Assembly (NCBI RefSeq): GCF_024166365.1
Contig: NC_064820.1
Location: forward strand, 145,100,001-145,164,000
Direction: 5' to 3'
Origin: Elephas maximus indicus
Lineage: Eukaryota; Chordata; Mammalia; Proboscidea; Elephantidae
Length of the DNA stretch: 64,000 bases
Part shown: in pieces, positions 10,938-22,084 of the stretch
How positions within the stretch are numbered: the stretch's first letter is position 1
Layout of the letters: each line of letters starts with the position of its first letter
The notes under the pieces: generated by a model
Told to the model about the DNA's origin: nothing
Database searches by the model: none
The model's input: the letters and a program-made list of their open reading frames with translations, nothing else
Made by a program: the position numbers and the translations under genes

Positions 10938-11610
10938 GCCATAGTCACCTCTCATCTGGATTACTGTGATGGATTTGTAACTGGTCTCCTCCACATCTAC
11001 TCCCACCACCTCCACTGTCTAAAGAAAAGTCAGAACAATGTTTTGAAAACACAGATAAATGATATCATGTGCCCCTGCTTTAATACCTTCCAAAGGTGCT
11101 CAGTGTACTTGTAATAAAATATAAAATCTTTAATATATCAAAACCATGGATTGTTTGGGTCCTTCTACCTCTCTGGTCTCCTTTCGTGCCTCTGTCCCTA
11201 TCACTCACTACATCAGGCAAGCATTGACCTTTTTCCTGTTTGTCAAAATGCCAGCCTGTTTCCTGCTTCACAGCTTTTATGTGAGTTCTCCCCACTGCCC
11301 GGAGTATCTCCTCACACCCAACATAGCAAATTTCTAGTAATTCTCCAGGTCTCAATTTAAGTACCAGTTCCTTAACCTCTAATATAAGTGAGTTCCACCT
11401 AAAAAGACCCTCATAGTTTCTGGTACATTACTTTTAAAAGCACTTTTCATGGGTTCTAATTATAATTATTTATTTGATATTCATCTCTCTAGTACATCAT
11501 AAACCCATGAAACCAGGGATGGAGTCTAGTTTGATTAACCCCTTGCAGAGCTCTTGGTGCTTAGTAGGAAGTCAGCAATTATTTGTTGAATGAATGTGTA
11601 GCTGGTATCT
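10938..11610 (+). mobile_element. L2 LINE 3' end
   Basis: Sequence such as 'tctcatctggattactgtga' and the terminal 'attatttgttgaatgaatg' are typical of L2, a pan-mammalian CR1-clade LINE. It is 5'-truncated and non-coding. L1-A follows 58 bp downstream. Confidence 0.8.
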
Positions 11611-12604
11611 TGGATTAACTCAGTAAAACATATTCCAGGAGAATATCTGCATTACATCAGGTGCTATAGAACCCAATTTTTTAAAAAAATAATTTTTATT
11701 GTGCTTTAAGTGAAAGTTTACAAATCAAGTCAGTCTCTCACATATAAACTTATATATACCTTACTACATACTCCCATTTACTCTCCCCCTAATGAGCCAG
11801 CCCGCTCCCTCCTTCCAGTCTCCCCTTTCGTGACCGTTTTGCCAGTTTCTAACCCTCTCTACCCTCCCATCTCCCCTCCAGACAGGAGATGCCAGCACAG
11901 TCTCAAGTGTCCACCTGATACAAGTAGCTCACTCGTCATCTGCATCTCTGTCCAACCCATTGTCCAGTCCCTTCCATGTCTGATGAGTTGTCTTCGGGGA
12001 TCGTTTCTGTCCTGGGCCAGCTGAAGGTTTGGGCACCATGACTGGCGGGATTCTTCTAGTCTTGGTCAGACCATTAAGTCTGGTCTTTTTATGAGAATTT
12101 GGGGTCTGCATCCCACTGATCTCCTGCTCCCTCAGGGGTTCTCTGTTGTGTTCCCTGTCAGGACAGTCATCGGTTGTAGCTGGGCACCATCTAGTTCTTC
12201 TGGTCTCGGGATGATGTAAGTCTCTAGTTCATGTGGCCCTTTCTATCTCTTGGGCTTATAGTTATCGTGTGATTTTGGTGTCCTTCATTCTCCTTTGATC
12301 CAGGTGGGTTGAGACCAATTGATGCATCTTAGATGGCCACTTATTAGCATTTAAGACCCCAGACGCCACACTTCAAAGTGGGATGCAGAATGTTTTCTTA
12401 ATAGAATTTATTTTGCCTATTGACTTAGAAGTCCCCTTAAGCCATAGTCCCCAAACCCCCAGCCTTGCTCCACTGACCTTCGAAGCATTCAGTTTATCCA
12501 GGAAACTTCTGTGCTTTTGGTCCAGTCCAGTTGAGCTGACCTTCCCTGTATTGAGTATTGTCCTTCCTTTCACCTAAAGTAGCTCTTGTCTACTAACTAA
12601 TCAG

Positions 12605-12656
12605 TAAATAGCCCTCTCCCACCCACCCTCCCTCCCTCCCTCCCCCCTCTTGTAAC
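12605..12656 (-). repeat. G-rich polypurine tract of L1-A 3' UTR
   Basis: On the plus strand 'ccctccctccctccctcccc'; on the L1 sense strand runs of GGG separated by A. Equivalent tracts occur at the same place in L1-B, L1-C and L1-D. Such quadruplex-capable tracts are a known feature of mammalian L1 3' UTRs. Confidence 0.75.
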
Positions 12657-12701
12657 CACAAAAGAATGTGTTCTTCTCAGTTTATACTATTTCTCAAGAT
12701 C

Positions 12702-15009
12702 TTATAATAGTAGTCTTATACAATATTTGTCCTTTTGCCTCTGACTAATTTCACTCAGCATAATGCCTTCCAGGTTCCTCCATGTTATGAAATGTTTCAC
12801 AGATTCGTCACTGTTCTTTATCAATGTGTAGTATTCCATTGTGTGAATATACCATAATTTACTTAACCATTCATCTGTCGATGGACACCTTGGTTGCTTC
12901 CATCTTTTTGCTATTGTAAACAGTGCTGCCATAAACATGGGTGTGCATATATCTGTTTGTGTAAAGGCTCTTATTTCTCTAGGGTATATTCCGAGGAGTG
13001 GGATTTCTGGGTTCTATGGTAGTTCTATTTCTAACTTTTTAAGGAAACGCCAGATAGATTTCCAAAGTGGTTGTACCATTTTACATTCCCACCGGCAGTG
13101 TATAAGAGATCCAATCTCTCTGCAGCCTCTCCAACATTTATTATTTTGTGTTTTTTGGATCAATGCCAGCCTTGTTAGAGTGAGATGGAATCTCATCGTA
13201 GTTTTAATTTGATTTCTCTAATGGCTAATGATGGAGAGCATTTTCTCATGTATCTGTTAGCTGCCTGAATATCTTCTTTAGTGAAGTGCGTGTTCATATC
13301 CTTTGCCCATTTCTTGACTGGGTTGTTTGTCTTTTTGTGATTGAGTTTTAACAGAATCATATAGATTTTAGAGATCAGGCACTGGTCAGAGATGTCATAG
13401 CTGAAAATTCTTTCCCAGTCTGTAGGTGGTCTTTTTACTCTTTTGGTGAACTCTTTAGACGAGCATAGGTATTTGATTTTTAGGAGCTCCCAGTTATCTG
13501 GTTTCTCTTTGTCATTTTTGGTAATGTTTTGTATTCTGTTTGTGCCTTGTATTAGGGCTTCTAACGTTGTCCCTATTTTTTTTCCATGATCTTTATCGTT
13601 TTAGTCTTTATGTTTAGGTCTTTGATCCACTTGGAGTTAGTTTTTGTGCATGGTGTGAGGTATGGGTCCTGTTTCATTTTTTTGCAAATGGATATCCAGT
13701 TATGCCAGCATCATTTGTTAAAAAGACTATCTTTTCCCCAATTAACTGACACTGGGCTTTTGTCAAATATCAGCTGCTCATACGTGGATGGATTTATATC
13801 TGGGTTCTCAATTCTGTTCCATTGGTCTATGTGCCTGTTGTTGTACCAGTACCAGGCAGTTTTGACTACTATGGCTGTATAATAGGTTCTAAAATCAGGT
13901 AGAGTGAGGCCTCCCACTTTCTTCTTCTTTTTCAGTAATGCTTTACTTATCCGGGGCTTCTTTCCCTTCCATATGAAGTTTGTGATTTGTTTCTCCATCA
14001 CATGAAAAAATGTCATTGGAATTTGGATCGGAAGTGCATTGTATGTATAGATGGCTTTTGGTAGAATAGACATTTTCACAATGTTAATTCTTCCTATCCA
14101 TGAGCAAGGTATGTTTTTCCACTTACGTAGGTCCATTTTAGCTTCTTGCACTAGTACTTTGTAGTTTTCTTTGTATAGGTCTTTTACATCTTTGGTAAGA
14201 TTTATTCCTAAGTATTTTATCTTTTGGGGGGCTGCTATGAATGGTATTGATTTGGTGATTTCCTCTTCGATGTTCTTTTTGTTGATGTAGAGGAATCCAA
14301 GTGATTTTTGTATGTTTGTCTTATAACTTGAGACTCTGCCGAACTCCACTATTAGTTTCAATAGTTTTCTGGAGGATTCCTTAGGGTTTTCTGTGTATAA
14401 GATCATGTCATCTGCAAATAGAGATAATTTTACTTCCTCCTTGCCAGTCTGGATGCCCTTTATTTCTTTGTCTAGCCTAATTGCTCTGGCTAGGACCTCT
14501 AGCACAATGCTGAATAAGAATGGTGATAAAGGGCATTCTTGTCTGGTTCCCATTCTCAAGGGAAATGCTTTCAGGCTCTCTCCATTTAGAGTGATGTTGG
14601 CTGTTGGCTTTGTATAAAAAAAAAGATGCCCTTTATTATGTTGAGGTATTTTCCTTCAATTCCTATTTTGCTGAGAGTTTTTATCATAAATGGATGTTGG
14701 ACTTTGTCAAATGCCTTTTCTGCATCAACTGATAAGATCATGTGGTTTTTGTCTTTTGTTTTATTTATATGGTGGATTACATTATTGGTTTTTCTAATGT
14801 TAAACCAACCTTGCATACCTGGTATAAATCCCACTTGGTCATGGTGGATTATTTTTTTTGATATGTTGTTGAATTCTATTGGCTAGAATTTTGTTGAGGA
14901 TTTTTGCATCTATGTTCACGAGGGATATAGGTCTGTAATTTTCTTTTTTTGTGGTGTCTTTACCTGGTTTTGGTGTCAGGGATATGCTGGCTTTATAGAA
15001 TGAGTTAGG
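12702..15009 (-). pseudogene. L1-A ORF2 relic (RT to C-terminus)
   Basis: Matches the C-terminal part of the intact ORF2 from just before the 'SLIPKPGKD' region to the 'KDKYCI' C-terminus. A 282-codon frame (13711-14559) retains the FADDM catalytic box and the '[19 protein letters not shown]' stretch. The zinc-knuckle region (Cys-Trp-Arg-Gly-Cys) is in a separate frame near 13.1 kb. Frameshifts split it into at least four frames, and it lacks the endonuclease, so it is non-functional. Confidence 0.85.
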
Positions 15010-16097
15010 ATCTCATATGCTTGGCTGGAGCTGGTTCTGTGTTTTTATTCCAATTTTGGGAAGTCAGGGAAGGATTTTTTGTCCCTGGGTTTTTAGTTGC
15101 TGCTTCTCTCAGGCCAGGAGAATGGGTTAGGGAAAGACAAAAAAAACAAAAAACAACCCCACTCCCTGGCCCAGAAAATTCCAATGTTAATGAAGCTGCC
15201 TTGTCAGGGAGGGGAGGGATCAGATAGATAGGAGAGAATAGCACCCAGCCATACAGACAAAGTTACTTATTTTGCTTGGTGATGACTGATTTATCTGAGA
15301 TTCCCGAGGGAGGGGCGTGTAGCCTGTGTGCTCTGGCTGGGTTGAGATTGCCCCCGAGGGTCAGGCCTGCGTCTGTGCTTGTGCTGTCTCAGAAGCCGTG
15401 GTCGGCTCCTCCTCTCCCAGTCCAAAGCTCAGCACCAAGGTTCCCCGGCTTGGACACCACACTCCAGGCTCCAAAACCAGTTGCAGCCTCCCAGCAACTT
15501 CTCCTCCTGTCAACCACATCACTGCGCTGTCTACATGCACTGGCTGGGCTTCCCCCGAGGTCACTTCATGGGGCTAGGGTTGCGTCCCATGTCTGTGCCG
15601 GCTCAGGAAGCCATGCTCAGCTGCCCTGCGCCCAGCCCAAATCCTGGCGCCAAGGTTGTCTGACTGGGAGGCTGGCTCCAGGCTCCGAAAACCGTGACTG
15701 CTTCCCTGTGGTTGCTCATTCTCTCATTAGCCTCGTCAGTGTGCAGCCTGCTTGTGCTGGCTGAGTCTCTACCGAGGTAACCCCAGGGGGCTAGGGGCTA
15801 GGGCTGTGTCCCATGCCTGCCCCGCCTCAGCAAGCCGCGATCAGCCCCATCACTGGGCACTAGGGAACCGTGAGGGCTCAAGGCTGTGGCGCCGGACACC
15901 GGTTCCAGAGGCTGTTGCTGCTTAAGGACGCAGCTTTTTGCTCACCTGTCACTCAGGTCAACTCTTTAGATCTGTGTTTGATGGTCAGGGTTCGTAGATT
16001 GTCATGTATGTGATCAATTCACTTGTTTTTCTGAGTCTTTGTTGCAAGAGGGATCCAAGGTAGCTTCTACCTACTCAGCCATCTTGGCCCCGCCTCC
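15010..16097 (-). promoter_or_regulatory. L1-A 5' UTR/promoter with tandem units
   Basis: GC-rich 1.1 kb at the sense 5' end. It contains three related units marked by 'ctcagaagccgtggtcggct' (about 15.39 kb), 'ctcaggaagccatgctcagc' (about 15.60 kb) and 'ctcagcaagccgcgatcagc' (about 15.83 kb), spaced roughly 220 bp. The outer end holds a YY1-type site ('gccatcttgg' on the plus strand, 16078-16087), the position YY1 binds in other mammalian L1s. Confidence 0.7.
15282..15764 (+). other. antisense ORF in L1-A 5' UTR (160 codons)
   Basis: Open frame antisense to the L1, starting at an ATG that aligns with the ATG of a 250-codon antisense ORF in L1-C (53531). Both begin Met-Thr, share Ser-Glu-Ile-Pro at residues 5-8, and both have an Ala-Ala-Ser motif after a Pro-Lys pair further on. 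No domain is recognised and the composition simply reflects GC-rich DNA. Expression is unknown. Confidence 0.4.
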
Positions 16098-16115
16098 AGA
16101 ACCCAATTTTTTAAA

Positions 16116-17172
16116 GAAGATTATTAATTGATATATTTGAGAAGTGAAACAGATCTATCCACTCCCAAATTAAAATATGATTTGGGGAAAAGTTTAATGG
16201 GGGGAGGTTGGATACAATTAATTCGTATTTATAGTGGAAAAATAAGCAGCAATACTGTCAAGTTCATAGAACCTGAACCCATAGGGCTTCATCCTAGAGC
16301 TTTGTTGCAGTCTAAGGAATATAGGCTCTTCAGGAAAAAAAAAAAAAAAAAAGAGTCAAAATAACTGCAACCTTTTCCTTTATTTCTCAAAAACAAAGAA
16401 GAGAACATTGCCCTTAGCGATACTTCTTAAACTTTTCTTTATCCCTCTCTGATTCACAAACTATACAGGACTTCAAGCTCTTCCATGCCTATTTCCTAAA
16501 CCTCCTCTTCATATGATGATATTCCCCAGCCTCCCCCTTTGAAAAGCTGTCCCAGCCTACCAACCTTCTTTTGAATTTCCTATCCCTTTCAATTCTTCAT
16601 CAGAAAAGCTCAAAGGGCTTATGGAGCAAAGTCTCACATGGTAGAACATGAAGTTAGGGTAGAGTCAAGTTGGTGAGAAAATTGAAACAATCAGACTTCT
16701 GCTAAGCCTCTGAAACATATAGTGGGCTCTCATAGGTAAAGAATCACATTACAAATACTGTCTAAACCTGCTTTTACACAAAAATATGTCATAAATTTTT
16801 CAATATAAATGAGTATGCACTTGTAACAATCATTTTGCATAGCTGTCTTATTATCTTGTATTCATACCCTTTTTAATTGGATATGTTATTTCCAAATTTT
16901 GGCTATTATAAACAGTGCTACATTGACCATCTTTATACATATCTTTCCCTTACCTCTCTGGTTATTTCTTTAATATAAAACCTATAAAAGAAATTGTTCA
17001 GTGAAAGCATTCATAATACCTTGGGTTTGCATTGCCAGTTTGGCCTCAGAAAGATACTAATTTACATTTGGCAGTCTATGAGAGTATGCATTTTCAAATA
17101 GTATTTCTGTGTTGGATTCTATTTTCTAAGAATGGTTGCAGCAATATCTTCCATTTCATATTCTCTTTATAT
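16116..17172. other. unassigned, with a possible old L1 trace
   Basis: No gene seen. There is an A17 run near 16338. At 16.89-17.11 kb 'ttggctattataaacagtgc' and neighbours resemble a very old antisense L1 3' region, at low confidence. Confidence 0.35.
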
Positions 17173-17664
17173 GCCTTTGATTTTTCTCCCATCAAGAGAT
17201 GAGGCTCTCTTCTCTTAAATCTGGGAGAGATTGCAAATACAGGTTACAGTGGTAGTGATGCTATGTGACTCCCAAGGTTAGGTCATAAAAGGCAATATAG
17301 TTTCCACCTGGTTCTCTTGGGACTGTTGTCTTTGGAGTCCTAGGCTACCATGTAAGTAGAGCCAGATCTCCATCCCAGGCCACAGGGAGAGGGCACAGGT
17401 GGGTGTTCCAGCTCACAGACCCAGATGAGATCCTAGCCAACAGCCAGCATCAACCACCAAATGTATGACTGAAGACACCACCAGATGATTCCTGGCCCAA
17501 GCCATGGAATCACCTCCAGCTTTGGACCTTCCTGGCTGAGGCCCCAGACATTGTAGAGCACAGATGGGCTGCTCCATTTGTGCCTTTCCTAAATTCCTGG
17601 CCCACAGAATCAGCATAATAAAATGGTTGTTTTGAGCTACAAAATTTGGGGGTGATTTGTTACC
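17173..17664 (+). repeat. old mammalian LTR-like repeat, family not named
   Basis: Starts near 'tttctcccatcaagagatga' and ends near 'gggggtgatttgttacccag', both familiar ends of a widespread old mammalian element. AATAAA lies at 17617-17622, shortly before the end, as in LTRs. No coding part. Confidence 0.45.
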
Positions 17665-17712
17665 CAGTGATGTTGTTGTTGTTAGTTGCTGTTGCATTGA
17701 TTCCGACTCATG
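17665..17712 (-). mobile_element. RTE/SINE tail fragment
   Basis: 'gttgttgttgttagttgctg' followed by 'gattccgactcatggcaac' is the antisense of the shared SINE/RTE 3' terminus. Only the last 45 bp or so are present. Confidence 0.6.
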
Positions 17713-17744
17713 GCAACATCATGTGTAACTGAAAAAAATTTTAA

Positions 17745-18270
17745 CATTGTGATTTTCAATATTTTCTTTCCTTTGTCAATCTGAGAATAAAAACATAATT
17801 TTGATTTTTATTTATTTGATTAATAGTAAGGTTGAACATGTGTTTATATGAGTATTAAACAATGGTATCCCCTTTGCCTTGTTTTTATCTTTTTCCTATT
17901 ACTTTATAGATTCCCTTTTGGATTTGTAAGAATTCTTTATGCATCAAGGATATTAAGCTATTTTTCTGTAATGTGCTCCAAATATTTTGCTGTTGTAATT
18001 TGTTGTTGTTTATGGTCTTATTGTCAGATCTTGAATATTTTCTTGTTGTTCTCTGTATTGCACTCATGACCTGTAAGTCTCTGTCTCTCTTATCCTAAGC
18101 CAATTAAATTTATTCTCTACTTCTTTGTTTGACAACATAGTGTTTCCTCAGCCATGAAAATGGTCCTCCCATAACTTTGAATTTTTCTCAAAACTTTATC
18201 ATACTTTAGTTAAATATATTTTCAAAAGTTATAATTTTAATAGAACTTAATGTTTATTTATAATATGGAG
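17745..18270 (-). repeat. possible ancient L1 ORF2 trace
   Basis: T-rich sequence with phrases such as 'agaattctttatgcatcaag' and 'ttgctgttgtaatttgttgt' that resemble very old L1 3' coding sequence read antisense. Highly diverged. Confidence 0.35.
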
Positions 18271-18625
18271 CCTGTTAACAGGAGAGTGATTTAGTATAAT
18301 CTTAAGAGTTATAGTGAAAAAAAGAATCAATTGTAAAATAGATGTAAACCATAGACTAATTAGAAATGATGGAGGTGATAAAGGCAAAAAGAATTGTTAA
18401 AAAATTTAGAAACAAGCCATGAGAATTTTTTGGTGGGGCGGCGGGGGGGCGGGGGGCAACAAAAAACAAGAATTATGAAAATTCGTGCTAGCAAAAATCA
18501 AGGTGAGGTGTGGCTTATCTATCGCTTTTAAATTATGAAATGGTGAAAATCTAGGTGCAAGGTGGGTAGAATGAGCATGGTAGGAATTTGGAGAACAAGA
18601 GGCTAAATATGATAGCCTATCCCTA
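18271..18625. other. unassigned, with a G-rich tract
   Basis: No gene. G-runs at 18434-18456 (GGGG, G7 and G6 separated by C or CGGC) could form a quadruplex. Confidence 0.4.
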
Positions 18626-18635
18626 TCAATAGCTA

Positions 18636-18836
18636 GAGGGGCCATGGTGGTGCAGTGGCTAAGCACTCTGCTGCTAACCCAAAGGTCTGTGGTTTAAACC
18701 CATCAGCTGCTCCACAGGAGAAAGATGTGGCAGTCTGCTTCTGTAAAGATTGTAGCTTTGGAAGCCCTATGCAGCAGTTCTACTCAGTCCTATAGGGTCG
18801 CTATGAGTTGGAATCGACTTAGCAGCAATGGGTTTT
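18636..18836 (+). mobile_element. AfroSINE (long form) with TSD
   Basis: Bounded by a perfect 10-bp duplication 'tcaatagcta' (18626-18635, 18837-18846). It contains the head, the long-form module 'aaagatgtggcagtctgctt' and the tail 'gggtcgctatgagttggaat'. Confidence 0.9.
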
Positions 18837-18873
18837 TCAATAGCTAATATTTCAAGAAAGCCATTGGATAATT

Positions 18874-19120
18874 TCTTACATACTTTGGACATGTTGTCAG
18901 GAAGGATCAGTCCCTGGAGGACATCGAGCTTGGTAAAGTACAGGATCAGCGGAAAAGAGGAAGACCCTCAACAAGATGGATTAACACAGTGGCTGCAACA
19001 ATGGACTCAAGCATAACAATGATTTTAAGGATTGCACAGGACTGGGCAATGCTTTGTTCTGTAGTACATAGGGTCCCTGTGAGTCAGAACCCACTCAATG
19101 GCACCTAACAACAACAACAA
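18874..19120 (+). mobile_element. short 5'-truncated RTE copy with TSD
   Basis: The last 247 bp of the RTE, from 'acatactttggacatgttgt' to 'cacctaacaacaacaacaa'. Flanked by a perfect 12-bp duplication 'cattggataatt' (18862-18873 and 19121-19132). The clean edges make it a good reference for the RTE 3' terminus. Confidence 0.9.
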
Positions 19121-19132
19121 CATTGGATAATT

Positions 19133-19979
19133 AAAGAAAGCTGTTGGGAGATATGAAAATGTACCTACTTTTAATACCAAGCTATCTTATAGACCTGAAG
19201 CATCAGAGGAAATCCATGCATGAACCCTAAATATTTGATATTCAGCTAAATATCCAATGAAGGAATTATTTAAAAGCATAATGAGTTTGAGTAGGTGGGA
19301 AAACACACGTAATCCAATTCTGGTTTTGAAATTTGGGAGTATATTGTGCAGTGAGTATTGCTAGAAGAATATTGGTACAGATAAGCAAAAAGCCACCAGA
19401 GTTACTGTATGAGTTTATATTTCTTGAAAACAGGCTGAGATGAATCTTTCCAAGAACGTTGTTCTCTTAGTCTTGGGTGATTTCCACTCAGTTTTATAAA
19501 AAATAAGTTATAATTCAATAGAAAATATGGCATATTCTCTGACTGCAGATAATGGTCTGGGAAACCTAAGTGGTTAGACCTTCTGGCGGTAACAGTCACG
19601 CATCTACCCATTCACCTGCTCGCAGTTTGTCTTACTGCAAACCAAATTCTTGGAGAAGCTAGCTATGTAAGCAACCCATAAAGTGACAGCAAATATCACA
19701 CTCTGAGACAACCAGCAGCAGCAGCAGCAGCAGCAGCATAAACTGCTTCTTAGGAGAAATCCAAAGTGGTACATCATATTAAATTTGCATGATTAGAAAG
19801 AAATGTGATTGATAGTGAGCTTTTATTTATTTTTAAAATTTCTTTACACATAATGTAACACTTGTTGATTAAAAGATGTTTTTAAAAACACTAACAGGCC
19901 AGGGAAGTCTCAGTGGTTTCCATTTCATTAAAGGAGAGCCACATCTACCAGGCATGGTTCCTTTTAAATAAAAATATTT
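19133..19979. other. unassigned; contains (CAG)8
   Basis: No gene or known repeat. A perfect (CAG)8 microsatellite lies at 19713-19736. Confidence 0.45.
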
Positions 19980-20430
19980 TCCCAGCGCTGTTTCTGGCTC
20001 TAGTGGAGTGTGAGTGGTATATCACCGTGGCTTTGCTTTGCCTCTTCCTAGTGGCTAATGATGTTGAGTGTCTTTTCATGTGCTTATTGGCCATTTGTTA
20101 CCTTCTTGGGAAAAATGTTAGCTGAGATCCTTTGCCCATTTTTTAAAAATTTGGCTTGTCTTTTTACTATTGAGTTGTAAGGGCTCTCTACGTATTCAGA
20201 TACAAGTGCCTTAACAGATACTTTATTTACAAATATTTTCTCCCATTTCTTGGGTTGCCTTTTCATTTTTTTTGATGGTATCCTTTGAAGCACAAATGCT
20301 TTTGATTATGATGAAGTTCAATTTATCATTTTGTTATTGCTCTTGCTTTTAGTTTCATATCTGAGAAGGCCTTCCCCAAAGGTCATGAAGATTTCCTCCT
20401 GTGTTTTCTTTTTTTTTTTCCTTATAGCTT
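19980..20430 (-). mobile_element. ancient L1 3' ORF2 fragment
   Basis: Antisense reading of old L1: 'gtggctaatgatgttgagtg', 'atcctttgcccattttttaa' and 'ttttctcccatttcttgggt' are hallmark phrases of the end of L1 ORF2. Too decayed to hold a frame. Confidence 0.65.
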
Positions 20431-20614
20431 GGTAGCAAAGTTGTTGGTTAATAGCTAACCTTTACCCTCCTTGAACTTTTGGTAGACTATCATTAACTGC
20501 CAAAAATAATTTAAAAATTGTGCTTGATCAAATTGGCTTAGATTATTTTGGAACACTCCTTTGAGCCATAGGAAAAGGCTTAATGGATGATGTAAATCAA
20601 AACTCGGGGTCCAG

Positions 20615-21180
20615 CTTTCTGATCTGCCATCTATGGTGAAAGTGCTGCTAAGATAGATTTTCTTAAAAACCCTGATGGGGAAGACAATCACTCTTGAGAT
20701 TCAGCCCTCAGGTACAATAGAAAATGTAAAAGCCAAGATCCAGGCTAAGGGAAGAATCCCTCCTATCAGCACAGACTGATCTTTCCTGGCAGATAACTGG
20801 AAGATGGACATAATTTGTCCAACTACAACATTCAAAAGGAGTTCACTCTTCATCTTGTGTTGAGACTTTGTGGTGATGCTAAGAAAAAGAAGTAGTTTTA
20901 CATTACTCCCAAGAAGAATGAGCATAAGAGAAAGAAGGTTAAGCTGGCTGTCCTAAAATACTATAGGGTAGATAAGAATGGCAAAATTAGTTGCCTTCAT
21001 TGCTAGTGCCTTTCAGACAAATGTGGTACTGGAGTTTTGATGGCCAATCATGTTGGCAGACATTACTGTGGCAAGTGTTGTCTGACTATTGCTTCGGCAA
21101 ACCAGAAGACAAGTAATTGTGGATCGGGTTAATAGAAGACATGACCTTAAATAAATAAACAAAAACAAACAAACAAAAAC
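20615..21180 (+). pseudogene. RPS27A: processed pseudogene of ubiquitin-ribosomal protein S27a fusion
   Basis: Intronless copy of the RPS27A mRNA. The parent gene encodes ubiquitin fused to the S27a protein of the small ribosomal subunit. The copy starts with a pyrimidine-rich end and the 5' UTR phrase 'gatctgccatctatggtg'. It then runs through the ubiquitin part ('gaaaatgtaaaagccaagat'), the junction ([11 protein letters not shown] in place of LRLRGGAKKRKKK) and the zinc-binding S27a tail (HYCGKCCLT is readable), to the stop at 21114-21116 and an A-rich tail. In-frame TAG codons after the lysine cluster and before the zinc motif, a lost codon and a damaged start show it is dead. The core duplication 'gggtccag' (20607-20614, 21185-21192), extendable with mismatches, marks L1-style insertion. 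Confidence 0.9.
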
Positions 21181-21192
21181 TTCAGGGTCCAG

Positions 21193-22084
21193 ATGAAATC
21201 TATATGCCTTTGGAAGAAATGAAAATACTGAACTCGGAGCTTCCAGCTCACTCAGTTTACCACCAGGTTACTAAGGATACTCAGAGTAATTACATAAACA
21301 CATTGCTGTATTACTTGCATAAGCTCCCATGGCTCTTCCCATTCCATGTGAAAAAGAACCTGGAAAAATAGAAATTGCCAATGGCTACCAAGGGCTTACA
21401 TGAAAAAGACCTGGATAGCTCAGCCCTCTTGTTAAGGGCTTTATCACGTCACACAGGAGTTTTCAAGTAAGTCCAATGCGTCAAAGCTTTTTTCTCTTCC
21501 ATGCTGAGTGCGAGAGGTTTTGAGGTGAAGTTACCTCCCTGCATAATTGGTTAAATCAATGAATTCTTACAGTGACATTTTAATTTCCTTGATCTTAATC
21601 ATTTCCTAGATGCCATATATGAAAGAGTTCTTATGAATATTAACAATTATTAATTGTTCATACTATGCCGAGCACCATTGAGTGAACACAGGAGAGACCA
21701 CATTAATATTCTCAACAAGTATGAACCCTGGAGCATTCTCTCCTCATAGCCTGCCCCTGCTGCCATATTGGGAGCACACTGCAAGTCTTCCTCCTGAGGT
21801 AGGCTGAGTTCAAACCCATCCACTCATTTGCTGCATTAGAGACTACCTACCTGGATCCCCCAGTTCTACAAATGAGGAGATTAAGAATCCAGAGGTTAAG
21901 AACCCACAGAAGGGCAACACAATCATAGAATGATACACTGCAACTTTATTGCCTAGTAGCTGATTCTCTGCTTTCTAAGAGTCAGCTACATTCATGATGT
22001 CCAACCATCTGTTTGGTTAGAAGTATCCTAACTAGAGAAACTAAAATGGAAAGAGACTGAAATTCAGATAGGCTGACCATCGAT
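21193..22084. other. unassigned sequence
   Basis: No gene or repeat recognised between the RPS27A retrocopy and an L1 relic. Confidence 0.4.

Larger units (their letters stand above)
11686..16097 (-). mobile_element. L1-A: L1 with complete ends and internal deletion
   Basis: Flanked by a perfect 18-bp target-site duplication, 'agaacccaattttttaaa' (11668-11685 and 16098-16115). The minus-strand 5' end carries 'ggggccaagatggc' and the 3' end has AATAAA (complement at 11695-11700) plus a short A-rich tail. Layout: 3' UTR to 12701, ORF2 relic to about 15009, then directly 5' UTR. Compared with L1-B it lacks the interval equivalent to 37.35-40.62 kb, about 3.3 kb covering the end of the 5' UTR, ORF1, the inter-ORF region and the endonuclease. 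Confidence 0.9.

Noticed and set aside
15005..15015. L1-A as a spliced L1 RNA copy
   Set aside because: The aligned full-length copies show no GT donor at the exact 5' break and no AG before the ORF2 break ('ctacccaactcattc' in L1-C). A nearby CAG/GTATAAG donor-like site in L1-B is still retained in diverged form in L1-A.
19713..19736. (CAG)8 as a coding polyglutamine tract
   Set aside because: No surrounding open frame; a short perfect microsatellite only.
20701..20925. 74-codon minus-strand frame
   Set aside because: Antisense to the RPS27A retrocopy; the plus strand explains the sequence fully.
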